The position numbers and the translations under genes were made by a program. From positions 1 through 9,891 of the forward strand of contig DETO01000093.1 of assembly GCA_002362135.1 (NCBI GenBank): 9,891 nt of DNA, read 5' to 3'. This document shows positions 5,885-9,891 of this stretch, one piece after another (the first letter of the stretch is position 1; each line of letters begins with the position of its first letter). The DNA comes from Ruminococcus sp. UBA3286 (GTDB lineage Bacteria; Bacillota; Clostridia; Oscillospirales; Ruminococcaceae). Under the pieces are notes generated by a model. The model was not told where the DNA came from and made no database searches. It was given only the letters and a program-made list of their open reading frames with translations.

Positions 5885-7280
5885 CAATAATGATAAGCTG
5901 AACGATATTCTCAACGAGATCGACAATAAAAAATTTGAGGAACAGAATCCGCAGGAAGATTATGCTGCGGAGGAAACTGCATTTCCGAATGAACCCCAGT
6001 TTAGCGAAGAGCAGTACGACGACGCAGAATATAATAATCAGGACTACGAATCGGAAAACGGCGAAGTATCTGACGAAGTTCCGCCATATCTGACTGATGT
6101 TTCCGATGAAGAATATCGCCGTGACAGTAGAGAAACAGTACCAAAAAAGAAAAAAAAGAAGAAGAAAAAGCGCAGATACAACCGTCTGCCCGGAGTTCTT
6201 ATCCTTGTAACGCTGATATTCGGAGTTTCTATTATTTCTTCTCTGGTGATAATCGGCTTCGGCAAAGATATGCTCGGGATCGGCAAAAGTGAAAAAATGC
6301 ATCTTATCGTCGTTCCCGACGGGGCTACAGCCGAGGATATTTCGCTTATGCTCCAAAACGACGATATAATCAAATATCCCGAAGTTTTCACTATGTTCGC
6401 CAATCTCAGACAGGAAGGCATGACCTTCATATCAGGTGAACATTTTGTTCGCCCGAATATGCCTTACGAAACAATAATCGACGAGCTTACAAAGGTACCT
6501 ACCGAGGAAATGGGCGAATCCATACAGGTAACTTTCCCCGAAGGTATAAATCTTATCGAAGCTTCTCAGATTCTCGAAGAAAACGGTATCTGCGACGCAA
6601 GCGACTTCATCTTCTACTTTAATTCCGGCGGATTCGGAGTTCCCTTTGAGGACAGGCTTCCTCTCGATTCCTCCATGAAATTCCAGCGTATGGAAGGATA
6701 TCTTTTTCCTGATACTTATTTCTTCTACGAAAACAGCACTCCTGAAGAAGTGTGTCAGAAAATTTATTACAACTTCGACACCAAGATGAACGCGGAATTT
6801 ACGCTCGGAAAAAAGACTTACAAAACACGCTATGAGAGAATGGAGGAACTCGACCTCAATCTCGATCAGCTTATCACCTTTGCGTCGATAGTTCAGAAAG
6901 AAGCTGCCACGACCGACGTGATGACTAATGTTGCTTCGGTTTTCTGGAATCGTCTTAATAATGCCGATGAATTCCCGAAACTCCAGTCCGACCCGACTTC
7001 GAACTATTCCAACGATGTTATACGCCCGAATATGGAATATTTCGATCAGGTAAAGGTTGACGCCTACGACACTTACAAGAGTCCCGGACTTCCTCCCGGA
7101 GCTATATGCAACCCCGGTATCGAAGCCATAGACGCGGTTCTTGAAGCTTATGAAAGCGACTGGTTCTACTTCATCGCCAATGTTAATACCAAGGAGACAT
7201 ATTTCTCCGAAACTCTCGAAGAGCATGAAGAAAAACAGGCTATGATCGAAGAGCAGTACGCCGCCGAGGGAATAGAATAA
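5877..7280 (+). CDS. mltG: Endolytic murein transglycosylase MltG (YceG-like)
   Basis: Cleaves nascent peptidoglycan strands at the outer face of the membrane and is thought to set glycan length as a terminase. The 467-residue protein has an acidic, low-complexity cytoplasmic N-terminus (1-88), nine lysines at 90-98 followed by RR, one transmembrane helix at about 104-128 (positive side inside), a LysM-like region at about 140-215, and the YceG catalytic domain. Key motifs are EGYLFPDTY (273-281), ASIVQKEA with the expected catalytic glutamate E342, LQSDPTSNY (369-377), and TYKSPGLPPGAICNPG (399-414). The ATG at 5877 overlaps the cyclo-ligase end by 8 nt; AAAGGA (5859-5864) is a rather distant ribosome binding site at 12 nt, suggesting translational coupling. 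The long acidic N-terminus resembles streptococcal MltG more than the short E. coli form. Confidence 0.97.
   Translation: MSDNNDKLNDILNEIDNKKFEEQNPQEDYAAEETAFPNEPQFSEEQYDDAEYNNQDYESENGEVSDEVPPYLTDVSDEEYRRDSRETVPKKKKKKKKKRRYNRLPGVLILVTLIFGVSIISSLVIIGFGKDMLGIGKSEKMHLIVVPDGATAEDISLMLQNDDIIKYPEVFTMFANLRQEGMTFISGEHFVRPNMPYETIIDELTKVPTEEMGESIQVTFPEGINLIEASQILEENGICDASDFIFYFNSGGFGVPFEDRLPLDSSMKFQRMEGYLFPDTYFFYENSTPEEVCQKIYYNFDTKMNAEFTLGKKTYKTRYERMEELDLNLDQLITFASIVQKEAATTDVMTNVASVFWNRLNNADEFPKLQSDPTSNYSNDVIRPNMEYFDQVKVDAYDTYKSPGLPPGAICNPGIEAIDAVLEAYESDWFYFIANVNTKETYFSETLEEHEEKQAMIEEQYAAEGIE
6143..6158 (+). other. Two A AAA AAG slippery heptamers in the mltG lysine tract
   Basis: The codons for the nine lysines contain AAAAAAG at 6143-6149 and again at 6152-6158. 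Both are phased as A AAA AAG, the arrangement used for -1 frameshifting in dnaX. In the -1 frame translation would continue to a TGA at 6290-6292 and lose the transmembrane helix and the enzyme domain. No strong downstream stem-loop or upstream Shine-Dalgarno stimulator was identified, so actual slippage is unproven. Confidence 0.4.
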
Positions 7281-7290
7281 GGAGGACGTA

Positions 7291-8517
7291 ATGGATAAAC
7301 TTGAAGTTCTTGCGCCTGCGGGCGATGAGGAACGCTTAACTGCCGCTTTGAATTACGGTGCGGATGCGGTATATCTCGGAAGAAAACAGTTCGGAATGCG
7401 TTCCTCGCCTGTGAATTTTGATTTTGACCAGCTTGTGAAAGCCGTAAATACTGCTCACGAAAAAGGAGTAAAGGTTTACCTAACCTGCAATACGCTTCCA
7501 AGAAATAATGAGCTTCCCTTTTTTGAAAAATTCGTAAGAGAAGCTGTTGAAGCTAAGGTTGACGCGCTTATAGTTGCTGACATCGGTCTGCTTATGATGA
7601 TTAAAAGATTTGCTCCTGATATGGAAATTCATATTTCGACCCAGACAGGAATTGTGAATTACGCAACGGCACGTGAACTTTACGATCTCGGAGCGAAGAG
7701 AATCGTTCTCGCGCGCGAACTTACCCTTGACGAGATCGCGGAAATTCGAGCAAAAACAGCTCCCGATCTTGATATAGAATGTTTCGTTCATGGGGCGATG
7801 TGCGTATCGTTTTCAGGTCGCTGTCTGCTTTCGCAGTATCTTGTGAACCGCGATGCCAACCGTGGTGAATGCGCTCAGCCATGCCGCTGGGGATATCATC
7901 TTATGGAGGAAAAACGTCCGGGAGAATTTTTCCCGATTTTTGAGGATGAAAAGGGCACGTACATTCTCAATGCCAAAGATATGTGTATGATAGAGCATAT
8001 CGACAAACTTGCTGAAGCAGGCGTTACTAGCCTGAAAATCGAAGGCAGAGCTAAATCAGCATATTATGTTACGGTTGTTACAAATGCGTATCGCATGGCG
8101 GTTGACGAGTATTATAAAAATCCCTATGATTTTAAACTTCCCGATTGGATAAGGGACGAAGTTTACAAGGTCAGCCATAGAAAATACTGCAACGGTTTTT
8201 TCTTCGGAACACCCGAAGAATCCCAGTATTACGAGAACAGCGGCTATATTCGCAATTACGATATTGTCGCTGTTGTTGAGGAATGCCGTGACGGAGAAAT
8301 CTTCTGCACTCAGCGGAATAAATTTTTCGCAGGCGACGAACTGGAATTCCTTGCGCCGTCTGTAAAACCCGTTGTTATCACGCCTGAAAAACTTTACGAT
8401 GAAAACGGCAATGAGATAGAAACGGCAAATCATGCAATGATGAAATTTTCATTCAAATGCGGCGAAACTTTCCCGAAAGGCACTGTAATCCGCAAAGGCG
8501 TAATCGATAAAAAGTGA
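7291..8517 (+). CDS. U32 family protein, probable tRNA 5-hydroxyuridine synthesis protein TrhP
   Basis: A 408-residue U32 family member. The family signature is present as ECFVHGAMCVSFSGRCLLS (163-181), followed by RGECAQPCRW and LNAKDMC. C171, C178, C194 (or C198) and C232 are spaced like the four cysteines that hold the iron-sulfur cluster in UbiU, so a cluster is likely. Although named peptidase U32, close relatives (YegQ/TrhP in E. coli, YrrN/YrrO in Bacillus) act in prephenate-dependent 5-hydroxylation of wobble uridine 34 in tRNA. Length and the C-terminal beta domain match the YrrO/TrhP type. AAGGAGG (7279-7285) gives an excellent ribosome binding site 5 nt before ATG, overlapping the mltG stop. 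In Bacillus the yrrN-yrrO pair lies just downstream of mltG (yrrL), which supports orthology. A protease role is less likely but cannot be excluded. It is the last gene of the operon. Confidence 0.92.
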   Translation: MDKLEVLAPAGDEERLTAALNYGADAVYLGRKQFGMRSSPVNFDFDQLVKAVNTAHEKGVKVYLTCNTLPRNNELPFFEKFVREAVEAKVDALIVADIGLLMMIKRFAPDMEIHISTQTGIVNYATARELYDLGAKRIVLARELTLDEIAEIRAKTAPDLDIECFVHGAMCVSFSGRCLLSQYLVNRDANRGECAQPCRWGYHLMEEKRPGEFFPIFEDEKGTYILNAKDMCMIEHIDKLAEAGVTSLKIEGRAKSAYYVTVVTNAYRMAVDEYYKNPYDFKLPDWIRDEVYKVSHRKYCNGFFFGTPEESQYYENSGYIRNYDIVAVVEECRDGEIFCTQRNKFFAGDELEFLAPSVKPVVITPEKLYDENGNEIETANHAMMKFSFKCGETFPKGTVIRKGVIDKK

Positions 8518-8531
8518 GAGATAATTTATAA

Positions 8532-8575
8532 AACAATCCCGAAAGCAGTTTGAACAGAACGCTTTCGGGATTGTT
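8532..8575 (-). terminator. Intrinsic terminator hairpin, proximal to the U32 gene
   Basis: A perfect 15-bp stem pairs AACAATCCCGAAAGC (8532-8546) with GCTTTCGGGATTGTT (8561-8575). With A8547 bulged, three more pairs (GTT/AAC) close the loop to 7 nt. On the minus strand the stem is followed by TTATAAATTAT, so it can end tyrS transcription. On the plus strand it is followed by GTTGG with no U-run, so it acts poorly alone in that direction. Confidence 0.7.
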
Positions 8576-8580
8576 GTTGG

Positions 8581-8638
8581 AGCCTGTGTTTATAGGGAAG
8601 ATGTGCAGCTTATCCTATGAACACAGGCTTTTATATTT
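8581..8638 (+). terminator. Intrinsic terminator of the thyX-to-U32 operon
   Basis: A 16-bp stem pairs AGCCTGTGTTTATAGG (8581-8596) with CCTATGAACACAGGCT (8614-8629), with one G-U pair and a 17-nt loop. It is followed by TTTATATTT on the plus strand, a T-rich tail suited to Rho-independent termination. The minus-strand flank is CCAACAAC, which is not T-rich, so this hairpin serves mainly the plus-strand operon. Confidence 0.75.
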
Positions 8639-8654
8639 CGGAATGATTTCGCAA

Positions 8655-9872
8655 TTATTTAACCACGATTTTCTTGAACGCCTTCTTGCCCTTGCGAACG
8701 ATTATTTCGCCCTCAAGCTTTATCTGAGCCTTGGAGTCGGTCATTTTTTCATCGTTTACCGTAACACCGCCCTGCTGAACCAGTCTGCGCGCTTCGGAAA
8801 CCGAGGGAGCAAGTCCCGATTTAACAAGAAGATTAAGAAGTCCGATCGCGCCGTCGGTTAGGTCAGCGCTGTCGATCTCGGCAATGGGCATATTCTCGTT
8901 CGAGCCGTTTCCGCCGAAGAGAGCCTTAGCGGCAGCCTTTGCTTTTTCAGCTTCTTCCTCGCCGTGAACAAGCTTTGTGAGTTCATAAGCAAGAAGTTCC
9001 TTAGCCACATTGAACTGCGCGCCCTCCATTGTTTTTTCCATTTCCTCGATCTGCTCGACAGGAACGAAAGTCAGCATCTTCAGGCATTTGATAACGTCAG
9101 CGTCGGCAACATTTCTCCAATACTGGAAGAATTCGTAAGGCGAAGTCTTTTCGGGGTCGAGCCATACAGCGCCTTTCTCCGTCTTACCCATTTTCTTGCC
9201 CTCGGAATTAAGAAGCAGCGTAATTGTCATTGCATATGCGTCTTTGCCAAGCTTGCGACGAATAAGTTCCGTACCGCCAAGCATGTTCGCCCACTGATCA
9301 TCGCCGCCAAACTGCATATTACAGCCGTAATTCTGGAAAAGTTCAAGGAAATCGTAACTCTGCATGATCATGTAGTTGAATTCGAGGAACGTAAGACCGC
9401 GCTCCATTCTCTGCTTGTAGCATTCGTGGCTGAGCATACGATTTACGCTGAAATGCGCTCCTACATCGCGGAGAAGCTCAATATAATTCAGTTTCATAAG
9501 CCAGTCGGCATTATTCACAACAATAGCCTTATCTTCCGAAAAGTCGATAAATCGGCTCATCTGCTTCTTAAAGCATTCAACGTTGTGCTGAATAGTTTCA
9601 GCGGTCATCATTTTGCGCATATCGGTTTTTCCCGAGGGATCGCCGATCATTGCAGTACCGCCGCCGATAAGCACTATGGGCTTGTTGCCCGCCATCTGCA
9701 AACGCTTCATAAGGCAAAGCGCCATGAAATGACCTACATGAAGGCTGTCCGCCGTGGGATCGAATCCAATGTAAAAAGTCGCCTTTCCTGCGTTTACAAG
9801 TTCCTCGATTTCCTTTTCATCGGTAAGCTGCGCGAGGAGACCTCTGCGCTTGAGTTCTTCAAAAGTTGTCAT
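8655..9872 (-). CDS. tyrS: Tyrosyl-tRNA synthetase
   Basis: Charges tRNA-Tyr with tyrosine in the cytoplasm. The complete 405-residue class I synthetase has the HIGH motif as HVGH (45-48), GGTAMIGDPSGKTDMR (71-86), the tyrosine-binding YMIMQSYDF (167-175; Y167, Q171 and D174), QFGGDDQW (187-194), and the KMSKS loop as KMGKT (227-231). A C-terminal S4-like RNA-binding domain fills about 340-405, with GLAPSVSEARRLVQQGGV. KMGKT in place of KMSKS is normal for the TyrS type. The ATG at 9872 has an ideal AAAGGAGA ribosome binding site. The gene faces the operon and shares the double terminator region. Firmicute tyrS genes often have a T-box leader; only 19 nt of upstream sequence is visible, so this cannot be judged. 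Confidence 0.99.
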   Translation of the reverse strand: MTTFEELKRRGLLAQLTDEKEIEELVNAGKATFYIGFDPTADSLHVGHFMALCLMKRLQMAGNKPIVLIGGGTAMIGDPSGKTDMRKMMTAETIQHNVECFKKQMSRFIDFSEDKAIVVNNADWLMKLNYIELLRDVGAHFSVNRMLSHECYKQRMERGLTFLEFNYMIMQSYDFLELFQNYGCNMQFGGDDQWANMLGGTELIRRKLGKDAYAMTITLLLNSEGKKMGKTEKGAVWLDPEKTSPYEFFQYWRNVADADVIKCLKMLTFVPVEQIEEMEKTMEGAQFNVAKELLAYELTKLVHGEEEAEKAKAAAKALFGGNGSNENMPIAEIDSADLTDGAIGLLNLLVKSGLAPSVSEARRLVQQGGVTVNDEKMTDSKAQIKLEGEIIVRKGKKAFKKIVVK

Positions 9873-9878
9873 AATTTT

Positions 9879-9886
9879 TCTCCTTT
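9879..9886 (-). promoter_or_regulatory. Ribosome binding site of tyrS
   Basis: Read on the minus strand this is AAAGGAGA, about 6 nt before the ATG at 9872. It confirms the start; the promoter and any leader lie beyond the right edge. Confidence 0.85.
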
Positions 9887-9891
9887 ATATT

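Noticed and set aside
6432..7226. A 264-codon minus-strand open frame inside mltG
   Set aside because: It is fully antisense to the conserved catalytic domain of MltG; its translation shows no domain and no Shine-Dalgarno site was noted.
8518..8654. Small RNA or riboswitch in the convergent gap
   Set aside because: The structure is fully explained by two terminator-like stems; no promoter or conserved aptamer pattern was recognised.

Overview
The window reads as chromosomal DNA of a low-to-moderate GC Firmicute, most likely a gut or rumen Clostridia of the Oscillospiraceae/Ruminococcaceae type. That is an inference from gene content (ThyX instead of ThyA at this locus, an mltG–U32 peptidase pair, a DUF4011 helicase), strong AGGAGG-like ribosome binding sites and sigma-A style promoters. 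No mobile element, CRISPR array, tRNA or rRNA was seen, and coding density is high. No gene-free stretch exceeds 300 bases; the two longest gaps (2881-3118 and 8518-8654) hold divergent promoters and a double terminator.

Layout: (1) 1-2880, minus strand: the first 960 codons of a very large protein that runs off the left edge. It has a beta-rich N-terminus, a transglutaminase-like Cys/His segment, the DUF4011 signature, and the start of a superfamily-1 helicase domain with a clear Walker A. (2) 2881-3118: divergent promoter region with a well-formed promoter on each strand and a related AT-rich motif at both predicted transcription starts. (3) 3119-8517, plus strand: six tightly packed genes, likely one operon: thyX, a DUF2156 GNAT-fold protein, a DJ-1/PfpI protein, 5-formyltetrahydrofolate cyclo-ligase, mltG and a U32-family (TrhP-like) protein. 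Junctions are 0 nt, 17 nt, 8-nt overlap, 8-nt overlap and 10 nt. (4) 8518-8654: two tandem strong hairpins, one with a T-rich flank on each strand, ending the convergent transcripts. (5) 8655-9872, minus strand: complete tyrS, with only its ribosome binding site visible upstream.

How the genes fit together: ThyX makes dTMP from dUMP using methylene-THF and the cyclo-ligase returns 5-formyl-THF to the active folate pool, so the operon has a folate/dTMP theme. MltG (glycan strand termination) and the U32 protein (tRNA wobble uridine hydroxylation in its best known homologues) form a pair also found close together in Bacillus. The candidate accessory element is the large DUF4011 helicase, whose family has been proposed to act in phage defence. 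Its C-terminal half lies outside the window. The rest is housekeeping, and I do not see a clearly undescribed multi-gene system here.
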